This document shows, in pieces, positions 47,445 to 56,149 of a DNA stretch of 64,000 bases; the stretch's first letter is position 1, and each line of letters begins with the position of its first letter. This DNA comes from Brucepastera parasyntrophica (GTDB lineage: Bacteria; Spirochaetota; Spirochaetia; Treponematales; Treponemataceae): the NCBI RefSeq assembly GCF_022376835.1, contig NZ_CP084606.1, positions 800,501-864,500 of the forward strand, written 5' to 3'. The notes beneath the pieces are model-generated. The model was given only the letters and a program-made list of their open reading frames with translations. It was not told the DNA's origin and did not search any database. The translations under genes were made by a program, and so were the position numbers.

Positions 47445-48385
47445 TCATTTTATATAAAAGCGGTAATAATCCAGTTCAGCAAGATTTTCATCGAAATAGC
47501 TTTCTATCAGTATTGTATATTTTCCCGCTTCCGGAATGGTAACTCTTTCCAGGGTTCCCCTGAATTTCTGCGACGTATATTTCCCCGACGCTCTTTGCGA
47601 AGACCGGGTCATAACCGCGTCATCCCGGGGAATATACCGCTGTTTTAAAACCTCCGCGCCGTCTTTCAGCAGGGTAACTGTAATGCGGTGAAACGGTTCA
47701 TCCGTATACTTTATACTGAACTCTACTATAAACGAGCAGTACCTGTTTTTATCCAGAAAAACACTGTCTTCAATCTGCCCGTTCAGGGGAACATCGATTT
47801 CATAAATTCTGTCACTCGGTATAGCCGCTATTCTTTCTGAAAAGAAAAGCTGTTTGATGGACGGATAAGCGGCCAAAAGCACGACTGCTAAAAAAACAGG
47901 CTGACCAGGAGAGGTTTTTTCGAATTTTTTTCACGCGGATTTTCCAGATCAATGATTTTATTTATATTGCTCTGCAGATAGGCCGGCGCTGATAAGTATA
48001 TAAAGAAAAGAACGACCAGCGTTACCAGATCGAGCTCACGGGTTATGCCTTTTTCTTTCTGGATTTTTTTTACTTCAGCGCCTATCCTCCTGACCGTCAC
48101 AATAATCAGAATTATCCAGTAAACGGCAAGAATACAGCAAAAAAAATATGCAACTCCGGAGAGCGTATTATCATGAAAAGGATCCTGATAGAAAATTGCA
48201 GTGAATAAAATTACAAATACGGAAAAAACGCTGACGAATTGAACAATGGTCCGCTTATATTTTATGACCTCGGTTTTTCTGTATCTGTTTATCTCTTCAA
48301 TCTGGCAGAAAAGCCAGTAAAACAGATATATCCCTCCTGTCAAAAACATGGATATATATACGAACCCAGGACATCTTCTTTTCAT
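47445..48385 (-). CDS. DUF4234-like membrane protein with extracytoplasmic C-terminal domain (frameshifted)
   Basis: About 313 residues when restored. The N-terminus resembles DUF4234 (PGFVYISMFLTGGIYLFYWLF) with about four membrane helices to residue 150. As read, it stops after LLVSLFF. One T added to the run at 47890-47896 continues as LAVVLLAAYPSIKQLFF, the end of the last helix, into a beta-rich domain of about 130 residues (YCSFIVEFSIKY, AGKYTILIESYFDE). That domain is probably outside the membrane and jelly-roll-like, but I do not recognise it. The ATG at 48385 is chosen because MKRRC precedes the first helix. Function unknown. Confidence 0.6.
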
Positions 48386-48611
48386 ACACTTTCCCGCCCT
48401 CAAAAATCAAAATTTATTATATATCTATTTTGGACAAAAATACAAACCTTTAATTTATTTGACTATCACAGATGCCGGAACAACTGTACCCGGCCTTCTC
48501 TTTTTGGGGGAGATGAAGCATAGTCTCTTCTCCTTTTGTTTTGTATAGTGGTTTTATTCTACGTGATAACTCCCGCATAAAAACCAGGGCCGGTTACTGA
48601 AGGAATATGTA

Positions 48612-49369
48612 ATGCCATATATAAAAATTAATGATCTGAATATGTTTTATGAAGATATCGGTATAGGCGAACCTATTATTTTTATTCACGGCAGTCTTTC
48701 AAGAGGAATTACGGCGTTCGCATCTCAAATCCAGGCGTTCCAGTTTTCAAACCGGTGTCTGTATCCCGATCTGCGCGGTCATGGCAATACCTCGGGCGGA
48801 GAGTACCGTTGGACATCTCCCCAGCTGGCGGAGGATATTATCCTGTTTATGGACAGGCTGAATATTCCCAGGGCGCATCTGGTCGGGCACAGCATGGGAG
48901 GAGACATTGCCATGTACTGCGCCATCCTGGAGCCGCGTCAGTCGTGTCCATAAGTTCGGCCGGCGCGGTCAATAACAGCATTACGGAAAACCTTTCACGG
49001 TATAACCCTGAAACTATCGACAGGGAAAAGTATAAAAATTTTATTGCGGCCATTCAAAAGGATCACCGCGCAGCGCATAAGGGAGACTGGCAGTCTTTTC
49101 TGAATGTTACGATTTCCAACTGTTCAAAGTATCCCCGTTTTTCCAATGAAGACTTACGGAAAATTGTAATGCCGTTTCTGCTGATTTACGGCAGCCGGGA
49201 TCCCATGGTCAAGGATTATGAAGTCGCAAAACTTGCCGAAAATATCAGGGATTTTACCGTTCAGGTTATCGGGGAAGAAGGGCATTTTCCTCATGCAGTT
49301 AATAGAAATTGCAATCAAATAAACCGCATGATTTCCGAACATTGCAGCCGGAATCATTCCGCAATTTAA
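48612..49369 (+). CDS. Alpha/beta hydrolase (frameshifted)
   Basis: About 252 residues when restored; soluble alpha/beta hydrolase without signal peptide. IIFIHGSLS is the oxyanion region, GHSMGGD the nucleophile elbow, YGSRDPMV the acid and EEGHFPH the histidine. The two halves are in different frames and meet near 48932-48937. One added G gives LEPASVVSISSAGAV. Closest to haloperoxidase, 3-oxoadipate-lactonase and ester-hydrolase types. The substrate cannot be inferred, and no operon partner is visible. Confidence 0.75.
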
Positions 49370-49515
49370 AATAACACCCTACTCCTTCTCAACCGGTTTT
49401 TTGAGGAAAAATAGACTATTATATATAAGATTATCACAAAAATAAAAAATTTCTATATGAATCCGCTGAATTCATGCTAAAATAAAATACATCGCCGCAG
49501 AGCAGCTGGGTATTA

Positions 49516-49559
49516 CCCCCCCCGCCTCGAATAAACGGACTTTATTCCGTGCGGAATAA
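49516..49559 (+). promoter_or_regulatory. C8 tract and 18-base palindrome upstream of LEA lipoprotein
   Basis: A run of eight C (49516-49523) is followed by TTATTCCG-TG-CGGAATAA (49542-49559), a near-loopless palindrome. Both lie 80-130 bases before the lipoprotein start, where a slippage-sensitive promoter and an operator would be expected. Confidence 0.45.
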
Positions 49560-49642
49560 CTTCACCATATTGTGCTTTTCTGCTACTGTGAGAAAATGTA
49601 TGGCTAAAGCCGGAAATAACCCTGTAAACAAGGATGGATAAA

Positions 49643-50869
49643 GTGAAAAGATATGTGTATTGTATTTTTGCGGCCTGTATTGTACTTCTTTGTTCCTGTG
49701 AAACCCTCGAAACTGTCTTTAAGGAACCGAAACTGTCAATTAAGGCCGTTGATGTCACGGGTATTGATTTTAACGGAATAGAACTTACCTGCAGGGTAAA
49801 TGTTGAAAATCCCAACTCCTATGATATTCCATTCCCGAATATTGACTGGGATATTCTGATTAATACCAACTCATTCGTTCAGGGGGAAATCCAGACCGGC
49901 GACAGGATAAAGGCCCGCAAAACGACAACCGTTGATATTCCGATCAGGCTCACATATACAGGTCTGTTCAGTACCTTCAAATCCCTGTCCGGAGCTGAAG
50001 AAGTCGCGTACGCGATAGCGCTCGGCGTCAGCTTCCCGATTCCATTGCTGGAGTCAAAGGTTTTCAATTTGGACTTTGAAGGGAGTTTCCCTCTTCCGAA
50101 GATGCCTGAAATAGCCTTCAAAGCTTTTAAAATTGAAAAAGTAAATTTCAGCGGCCTTGATCTGCTGTTTACGGTAGATATAGAAAATAAAAACAGCTTT
50201 GCAATTCCCACGCCTGAAATTAACTGGCAGTACGCCGTTCTCGGCATACCCTTTCTCATGAGCAGCATAAAGAGTGATAAAAACCTCGCGGCAAAGAGTA
50301 CAAGCTCGATTGATATAGGCATGCATGTTTCCTTCACGGAATTGCTGAAATCAGTTGCTTCCTTAAAAAACAAAAATGAAGCCGCGTTTGCCATGTCGCT
50401 GGGCGCGGCCTTCGCCGTTCCGGCCTTTGAAGGCAAGGAAATCGATATAGAGCAGCTCGGATCAATTCCCATTCCAGTAATGCCGAAAATATCATTTAAG
50501 GGCATAAAGGCAAAAAACATCGGCCTGTCAAGTCTCGATTTTACTGTCAGCTGGGAAATAGAAAACGGAAACAGTTTTTCGTTAAAACTGGACCAGTTCG
50601 ACTATGATCTCAGCATCAATGCTTCACAGTGGGCCAGAGGGAATATAAAAGAAAATCTTGTAATAGCTCCGAACAGTACAACAGAAATTCCGCTTGATAT
50701 TTCCATCAAGTCATTGCAGATTGTCCAGGAAGTCACAAAACTGATTATGGGAGGCACTTCAATCTCCTACAGCAGCAAGGGTAATCTGGAATTGTCGAGT
50801 GATCTTCCCTATTTTGAAAAAACGAGCGTTCCGTTTAATCTGAGCGGGTCATCAAAAATAAACCGCTGA
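49643..50869 (+). CDS. Lipoprotein with three LEA type-2 / WHy domains
   Basis: 408 residues. The signal peptide ends in the lipobox VLLCSC, so the mature protein is lipid-anchored. Three related beta-sandwich repeats of about 120 residues follow. Each carries the LEA14/WHy pattern of polar Asn-rich turns: VNVENPNSYDIPFPNIDW, VDIENKNSFAIPTPEINW, WEIENGNSFSLKLDQFDY. Bacterial LEA14-like lipoproteins have no firm function; stress or envelope protection is often suggested. The GTG at 49643 has AAGGA 8 bases upstream; the ATG at 49634 sits directly on it, so GTG is preferred. It converges on pgeF. Confidence 0.75.
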   Translation: MKRYVYCIFAACIVLLCSCETLETVFKEPKLSIKAVDVTGIDFNGIELTCRVNVENPNSYDIPFPNIDWDILINTNSFVQGEIQTGDRIKARKTTTVDIPIRLTYTGLFSTFKSLSGAEEVAYAIALGVSFPIPLLESKVFNLDFEGSFPLPKMPEIAFKAFKIEKVNFSGLDLLFTVDIENKNSFAIPTPEINWQYAVLGIPFLMSSIKSDKNLAAKSTSSIDIGMHVSFTELLKSVASLKNKNEAAFAMSLGAAFAVPAFEGKEIDIEQLGSIPIPVMPKISFKGIKAKNIGLSSLDFTVSWEIENGNSFSLKLDQFDYDLSINASQWARGNIKENLVIAPNSTTEIPLDISIKSLQIVQEVTKLIMGGTSISYSSKGNLELSSDLPYFEKTSVPFNLSGSSKINR

Positions 50870-50888
50870 AAATATCAGGAGGCGGGTA

Positions 50889-51626
50889 TCAGCTGTCTTC
50901 CTGTCTCCTGATGAACGCCGCCATAGGCGTGAAAGAAAGTTTTCCCTGCCGCCGGTAAGAGCCGAACCGGGTATCGCAGGAAGTACAGAGTCCGGTATCC
51001 GTAATGCGGACGGAAAGGATGCCGAGGGAAAGGCAGAGATTGCGGTTGGCCTCCGCCAGGGAAAGGCGGTATACCTGGTCATTCCCGGGTACCGGCGAAA
51101 TACAGGAAGGACCAAAGGCGCGGGAAAAATAGTCTGCCCGTTCGGGATCCACGGTATAGCAGCAGGACCGGATGTGGGGCCCGAGCAGGACATAAAAATT
51201 TTCCGCCCTGCTGTTCATTTTTTCCGCCGCGAGTTCCACAGCGGATCTGATTATTCCGGTACCCTTCCAGCCTGAATGCAAAACACCAAAGCATAAACTG
51301 ACAGGATCAAAAAGATATATGGGGACACAATCGGCAACCGTAATGCAGGGAACGAGCGTCGCATTTCCGGTGATAATTCCGTCCGCTTCCGGGTTTCGGG
51401 ATACACCGGACGCGGAATGTTCCGCAAAATAAACGGTCTGAGAATGGCTCTGAACCGGAGAAATGACAGTCTCATAGGAAATTCTCTGCCCGGAAAAAAA
51501 ATCAAGCCGGTTCTGTTCATGCATCAGAGGTTTCATAGACCCTTCGCTGGCGGGACTCAGGCCGCATTCAGGAAAGGATACTTTTTCATTTTCCGGATCA
51601 TCCCGGCCGAACTGAAAGCGGATCAT
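50889..51626 (-). CDS. pgeF: Polyphenol oxidase / purine nucleoside phosphorylase family protein (YfiH/YlmD)
   Basis: 245 residues of the DUF152 family, cytoplasmic copper/zinc enzymes that act as purine nucleoside phosphorylases and remove wrong residues from peptidoglycan precursors. The conserved metal residues are visible: CITVADCVPIYL, GVLHSGWKGT and GPHIRSCCY. It starts 5 bases after the DUF5312-like gene, so the two form an operon. Confidence 0.9.
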   Translation of the reverse strand: MIRFQFGRDDPENEKVSFPECGLSPASEGSMKPLMHEQNRLDFFSGQRISYETVISPVQSHSQTVYFAEHSASGVSRNPEADGIITGNATLVPCITVADCVPIYLFDPVSLCFGVLHSGWKGTGIIRSAVELAAEKMNSRAENFYVLLGPHIRSCCYTVDPERADYFSRAFGPSCISPVPGNDQVYRLSLAEANRNLCLSLGILSVRITDTGLCTSCDTRFGSYRRQGKLSFTPMAAFIRRQEDS

Positions 51627-51631
51627 TTGCT

Positions 51632-53344
51632 TCAGCGGTAATCGAGACTTATAGCCTGGATTTCCTGAATCAGGTTACAGGTATCCTGTATGAGCTGTCT
51701 CACGGAAGCAAGGTCCTTGCGGTACCGCTCGTTCATATTACCCTGTATGGAGGACAGATTAATCAGATGGTCATAGGGGCTGGTATGCGAATAATCAAGT
51801 ATACCGGCAAGAATCGCAAGAATAGTATGGAAAGCCGTAAGGACCCTTGTTACGATCATTTCGGCTTCGTTTTCTGTTGTAAGCATAAGATTTTCAAGCC
51901 GGGCCTTTGCCTTCATTGTTGCCAGATGGTCTTTATGCGCGAGAAAAAAACCGCCGCCGATATCGCCTTTCGGGGAAAGGCGCGATTCAAAATTGGCAAT
52001 ATCCTGTTTCTGGTGTTCGAGTGTATTAAAGGCTTCCGTATATTCTATCAGATTTTCCCTCTTGTAAAATTCCCCCTCAATCATGAGTATTTTGAGCGGC
52101 TTCATCATGACTGAAGGATACACAGTAGTAAACAAACCTTTTAAAAAAAGAAGCGGGAGTTCGTTATGCAGGTTAAGGGGAATCCATAGGCCTTCCCAGG
52201 GATGATACTGAAGAGAAGGAAGTTCCTGTATTCCCAGGAAAGCGCATATCTGTTTTCTTATAAGCGTTCCCTTGTAAAGACGGTTCCACTCAGCCCATTT
52301 CTCTTCAAACCGGCTGCGCCAGGCGTTTTTAAATAACTTAAACCACTCGGAACCTTTATCGAGCGACCGGGGATGCCAGTCGAGATCCTCGGATGAATAA
52401 CGGACAAAATCGACCAGGGGAATCCTGAGCTTGAATTGACGGATTGCCGAAAGCTGCTCCACTGCGGTCTGAATAAAATTTGCGCATTCTTTTTCCATAT
52501 CGAACCGTTCATTAACGGCATCTTCCTGGACTGAAAATAAAAAGAGGGCCTCGAGCAGCAGAATGGGGACCTTTCCCGCGCCGTTCAAAACCTCGGCAAG
52601 ATTCTTCATCTCTTCCGTTGCTGTCTCAATCAGACATCCCCGGCCATATCCGGGTATTTCAGTAAATAAAGAGAGAAGATGATTCATTTGGAAATTGCAG
52701 AATTTGCGGAGCCACTCAATGGCCTGGGCCGCCAGCTGCATTTGGTTTTTTTCTTCGTCGGGAACAGACTGAAACGCCGTATTCATTCCGCGCAGCAGAA
52801 TCGCCCGCACATCCTTGTCCGTCTCCCGGTCGTAGGGCTCGACAAAGGGATCGGCTGTCGCGGCAATGGCTTCGGTGGTCTTTTTCATCATCAGGGAAGC
52901 AAGGACAATATAAAAATTCCCCTCATCATTTTCAAAAATTTTCATGAGCGAACAGAAAAAACCATGGGCCTTGTTCAGCGTGTACAGTTCCTGGAAAAAA
53001 GCGGAAGAGTACAAACGTTTTTGGACATCAATATACTGACCGTCAGTTTTTGCAAGCCGTTTTCCAAGCATCCTTATTAAATGTTTGGAATATTTCTGTT
53101 CCGGTGTAATCGAAGAAAAAAAAGCAGTGATAAAATACCATATTCTTACCAGAAGGGGTTCGGAAACAAGGTCCTGTTTTCCTTCAGAATCGGCATGGCC
53201 TTCATGCTTTTTTACCGGTCCGGCAATATTCGTTTCTTCAGTTCTTACCTCTGTAATATCGGCAAGCCGTCTCAGCATATCCTGTCGTTCGGCAGATTCC
53301 AGAGTACGCACAAGTTGTTCAAAAGTTGTCATTTTTCCAGCCAT
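51632..53344 (-). CDS. Conserved spirochaetal protein, DUF5312-like
   Basis: 570 residues, largely helical, no signal peptide and no clear membrane helix apart from a mildly hydrophobic segment near residue 70 (IWYFITAFFSS). It looks like the spirochaete-restricted DUF5312 group of unknown function. Features are an amphipathic N-terminus (FEQLVRTLESAERQDMLRRL), WHPRSLDKGSEWFKLFKNAW, and a helical C-terminus with KARLENLMLTTENEAEMIV. It is co-transcribed with pgeF. Copy B of the two-hairpin repeat lies 78 bases upstream. I cannot assign a job; the family name itself is from memory of pattern, not a search. Confidence 0.65.
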   Translation of the reverse strand: MAGKMTTFEQLVRTLESAERQDMLRRLADITEVRTEETNIAGPVKKHEGHADSEGKQDLVSEPLLVRIWYFITAFFSSITPEQKYSKHLIRMLGKRLAKTDGQYIDVQKRLYSSAFFQELYTLNKAHGFFCSLMKIFENDEGNFYIVLASLMMKKTTEAIAATADPFVEPYDRETDKDVRAILLRGMNTAFQSVPDEEKNQMQLAAQAIEWLRKFCNFQMNHLLSLFTEIPGYGRGCLIETATEEMKNLAEVLNGAGKVPILLLEALFLFSVQEDAVNERFDMEKECANFIQTAVEQLSAIRQFKLRIPLVDFVRYSSEDLDWHPRSLDKGSEWFKLFKNAWRSRFEEKWAEWNRLYKGTLIRKQICAFLGIQELPSLQYHPWEGLWIPLNLHNELPLLFLKGLFTTVYPSVMMKPLKILMIEGEFYKRENLIEYTEAFNTLEHQKQDIANFESRLSPKGDIGGGFFLAHKDHLATMKAKARLENLMLTTENEAEMIVTRVLTAFHTILAILAGILDYSHTSPYDHLINLSSIQGNMNERYRKDLASVRQLIQDTCNLIQEIQAISLDYR

Positions 53345-53421
53345 ACTGATTCATTATGAAGGCAAAAGCCGAAATTTTCCATAAAAAAATGTAAATTTAT
53401 AAAGAAAATTATGAATTATAT

Positions 53422-53503
53422 AGTCAAATAATTCAGATTATTTGATTATTTCCGATTGTAAGTGTTTCTGATATAAAAAATTACCTGATTCTTATATCAG
53501 AAA
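53422..53503 (+). repeat. Two-hairpin intergenic repeat, copy B
   Basis: Hairpin 1: AGTCAAATAAT (53422-53432) with ATTATTTGATT (53437-53447), one pair being G-U. The linker carries CCGATTGTAAGTG. Hairpin 2: TTTCTGATATAA (53465-53476) with TTATATCAGAAA (53492-53503). It is colinear with copy A, and lies between tRNA-Glu and the DUF5312-like gene, antisense to both. Confidence 0.7.
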
Positions 53504-53548
53504 CTTTATTTAAGGGAGTATAATAGAATTTCAAACTTTTTTTAGTTA

Positions 53549-53620
53549 CAGTCCCTACGGGAATCGAACCCGTCTTTTAAGATTGAGAATCTCATGTCCT
53601 AACCGATAGACGAAGGGACC
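53549..53620 (-). tRNA. tRNA-Glu(CTC)
   Basis: 72-base cloverleaf: acceptor GGTCCCT with AGGGACT (first pair G-T), anticodon stem TGAGA/TCTTA with loop TTCTCAA (anticodon CTC), T loop TTCGATT. Confidence 0.9.
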
Positions 53621-53721
53621 TTCCAATAACAGAAATAACGGGTTTCCTTTGACCGCTGTTTCGGAAGCTCCGGAGGATTTTTATCATACAGATAGTATCT
53701 GCGGCGTCTGGAAACAGGTAT

Positions 53722-53791
53722 TTCCCCAGGGAGGATTCGAACCCCACAAGCAGAACCAGAATCTGCGGTGCTACCATTACACAACCGGGGA
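53722..53791 (-). tRNA. tRNA-Gln(CTG)
   Basis: Cloverleaf: acceptor TCCCCGG/CTGGGGA, anticodon stem GCAGA/TCTGC with loop TTCTGGT (anticodon CTG). The T arm has TTCGAAT. It is only 70 bases, with a 3-base variable loop and a T-C mismatch in the T stem. One extra G in the GGGG run of the T stem would repair both, like the protein-gene indels. Confidence 0.88.
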
Positions 53792-53806
53792 ATAAAGTCG
53801 ATTGTG

Positions 53807-53835
53807 AACTTATCATGCAGGCCGCTTTTTGTCAA
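53807..53835 (-). promoter_or_regulatory. Promoter of the tRNA-Gln/tRNA-Glu unit
   Basis: Minus strand: -35 TTGACA (53835-53830), 17-base spacer, -10 TAAGTT (53812-53807), 15 bases before tRNA-Gln. Confidence 0.75.
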
Positions 53836-53911
53836 GCATGGGATAAATCTGCGAAAGGACTATTGCGGCAGCAATATGCCGGCACGGCTGAAAAAAACGC
53901 TGTAATCCGCT

Positions 53912-53946
53912 TTGCAAAAAAAAACAAAAATTGATATAGTTATCAA
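53912..53946 (+). promoter_or_regulatory. Promoter with palindromic operator for the MATE-kinase gene
   Basis: -35 TTGCAA (53912-53917), 17 bases, -10 TATAGT (53935-53940). The -10 lies inside the palindrome TTGATATAGTTATCAA (53931-53946), which looks like a MarR-type operator. Transcription would begin near 53947, directly in front of the attenuator. Confidence 0.65.
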
Positions 53947-53954
53947 TGTCGAGT

Positions 53955-54010
53955 AGCAGAAAATGCGTAAGTCCGGACTTTCCGGGCTTAGGCGTTTTCT
54001 GCTTTTTTTT
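53955..54010 (+). terminator. Strong attenuator/terminator in the MATE-kinase leader
   Basis: Arms 53955-53977 and 53981-54003 form a 23-position stem (one G-G mismatch, two G-U pairs) with a CTT loop, then a T8 run to 54010. It lies between the promoter and the gene, so expression needs read-through. An in-frame ATG at 53946 runs through the hairpin into the gene, which could let ribosomes open it. Confidence 0.8.
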
Positions 54011-54035
54011 ATTTATTCACCTGAGGCAGAACATT

Positions 54036-56123
54036 ATGAATCAAAAGAATGCGAATGATTTTTTAGAAAAAGAAAAACTGGGGCGGCTGATGCGAAAATT
54101 TGCGGTTCCCTGTATTATTTCCCTGCTTGTGGCGGCCCTGTATAATATTGTGGACCAGATTTTCATCGCGAATGCGGATTATCTTGGCTCCTATGGAAAT
54201 GCAGCCAACACAGTTGTTTTTCCCCTGACCGTGGTGGCTCTGGCCATTGCGGTGATGATCGGCGACGGGTGCTGCGCCTTTGTAAGTATCAGCCTGGGAG
54301 CAAAAGAAGATGAAAAAGCCCATCACAGTATCGGTAATTCCATTGTTCTGACAGTTGCATCCAGTCTGGTTATCACCGCGGTATATCTGTTTTTTCGTGA
54401 CCCTATCCTGACCATGTTCGGAGGCAGGGTTAATCAGGAAACCTTTAACCTTTCAAAGGAATATTTTACGTATATTGCCATCGGTATTCCCTTTTTTATG
54501 TTCGGGCAGGCAATGAACCCCATTATCCGTTCGGACGGAAGTCCCCGGTTCGCAATGGTTTCAACTCTGGCAGGGGCTATTCTCAATGTCATTCTGGATC
54601 CGATATTTATTTTTGTGTTCCGGTGGGGAATGATGGGTGCCGCAGTAGCTACAGTGCTCGGGCAGGTTCTGACCGCGGTGTTGGCGGTTATGTATCTGTT
54701 CCGCATGAAAGCGACCAGGCTGCGCCGGAGCAGTTTCAGGCTTAGCGGAAGTCTGATGGGCAAATTTCTTCCCCTGGGCATCTGCAGTTTTCTTTCCCAG
54801 ATTTCCCTGGTGGCAGCCATGGCGGCGATTAATAACATGATACACAAGTACGGAGCCATGGACGCTATTTTCGGTCAGCCGCAGTACGCCCAGATACCTA
54901 TGGCCGTGGTGGGCATTGTGATGAAGTTTTTTCAAATCGTAATTTCCGTAGTCGTCGGTATGGCCGCGGGATGTATTCCCATTGTCGGTTATAACATGGG
55001 CGCGGAACGGTATGACCGGGCCAGAGGACTTTTCACCCGTCTGCTTATTGCCGAAACCTGCGTAGGAATTGCCGCCCTGCTTGCTGTTGAACTCTTTCTG
55101 CAGCAGCTGCTGAGTATTTTCGGGGCGGCAAATGAAAGTATTTATTATACCCAATTCGGGGTAAAGGCATTCCGGATTTATCTGTGCATGGTGGTACCGG
55201 CCTGCATTAATAAAGCAGCCTTTATCTTTCTCCAGTCAATGGGAAAACCCTGGGTGTCAACCTTTTTATCCATGCTCAGGGAAGTGATATTCGGTGTGGG
55301 TCTGGCCCTCCTGCTTCCCGTATTCTGGGGACTCGACGGTGTACTCTACTCCATGCCCGCGGCAGACATTCTGACTTTCACTGCGTCGGTTATTGTGATC
55401 GTCAATACATATAAAACCCTGGGAAAACATATTTCTCCGGCCGCTGAAGACCTCGCGGATCAAAACCATGGACAACAGATTACAGAAGGAGTATCTCCGG
55501 TTAACGCAATTATCACGATCGGAAGATCTTTCGGTTCCGGCGGGAGGACAGTGGGCAAGCTGCTCGCTGAAAGACTGAATATTCCGTATTATGACAAGGA
55601 AATCCTCACCGCGGCGGCGGAAAGCAGCGGACTGAATGAAAAATATATTGAATCCATTGACGAACGGTCCGCGAAAGCGGCACCAATCCGTAGTTTTTCC
55701 GGCGACGCGGGATACGGGTCTATGGAAGAAATCGCCCATTCTGCCCAGCGCGAAGCTATCGAACAGGCCGCACAAAAAGGGGCCTGCGTTATTGTCGGCC
55801 GCCGGTCCGACCGGATATTAAAAGAAGCATATGACGTATTCAGCGTCTTTATTACAGCTCCTTTCAGGGACCGGATAAAAAGAGTGGCCGGGCGAGACCG
55901 CATACCGGAAGAAGAATGTGTTTCTGTTATTAAACGGATGGACAGGGAACGGGCCGCATATTATAACCAGTTGTCAAGTGAAAAATGGAATGCCGCTTCT
56001 ACCTATAACCTCTGTATTGATACAGGAAAACTTGGAATTGACGGAGCCGTATCCTCAGTTATTCACTGCCTGAAAATCATGGGAAAAGTCCGCACAGGTG
56101 CTGAAAACCGGATTCATAAATAA
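54036..56123 (+). CDS. MATE-family efflux transporter fused to a cytidylate-kinase-like domain
   Basis: 695 residues. Residues 1 to about 450 are a 12-helix MATE transporter, an Na+ or H+ coupled exporter of drugs or cationic metabolites (LLVAALYNIVDQIFI, GQAMNPIIRSDGSPRFAM, LNVILDPIFIF, PIVGYNMGAERYDRA). A polar linker leads to a cytidylate-kinase-like P-loop domain (about 485-690: ITIGRSFGSGGRTVGKLLAE, VGRRSDRIL, RDRIKRVAGRDRI). The kinase substrate is unknown and it faces the cytoplasm. The ATG at 54036 has GAGG 9 bases upstream. The promoter, operator and attenuator upstream suggest induction, perhaps by a drug or ribosome stress. Confidence 0.85.
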   Translation: MNQKNANDFLEKEKLGRLMRKFAVPCIISLLVAALYNIVDQIFIANADYLGSYGNAANTVVFPLTVVALAIAVMIGDGCCAFVSISLGAKEDEKAHHSIGNSIVLTVASSLVITAVYLFFRDPILTMFGGRVNQETFNLSKEYFTYIAIGIPFFMFGQAMNPIIRSDGSPRFAMVSTLAGAILNVILDPIFIFVFRWGMMGAAVATVLGQVLTAVLAVMYLFRMKATRLRRSSFRLSGSLMGKFLPLGICSFLSQISLVAAMAAINNMIHKYGAMDAIFGQPQYAQIPMAVVGIVMKFFQIVISVVVGMAAGCIPIVGYNMGAERYDRARGLFTRLLIAETCVGIAALLAVELFLQQLLSIFGAANESIYYTQFGVKAFRIYLCMVVPACINKAAFIFLQSMGKPWVSTFLSMLREVIFGVGLALLLPVFWGLDGVLYSMPAADILTFTASVIVIVNTYKTLGKHISPAAEDLADQNHGQQITEGVSPVNAIITIGRSFGSGGRTVGKLLAERLNIPYYDKEILTAAAESSGLNEKYIESIDERSAKAAPIRSFSGDAGYGSMEEIAHSAQREAIEQAAQKGACVIVGRRSDRILKEAYDVFSVFITAPFRDRIKRVAGRDRIPEEECVSVIKRMDRERAAYYNQLSSEKWNAASTYNLCIDTGKLGIDGAVSSVIHCLKIMGKVRTGAENRIHK

Positions 56124-56149
56124 CACTAACCGGTTTCATAACCCGCCGG

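Noticed and set aside
48421-48470. Possible fourth copy of repeat hairpin 1 (TTATTTGACTATC)
   Set aside because: Only one arm resembles the element; there is no partner arm, linker or second hairpin.
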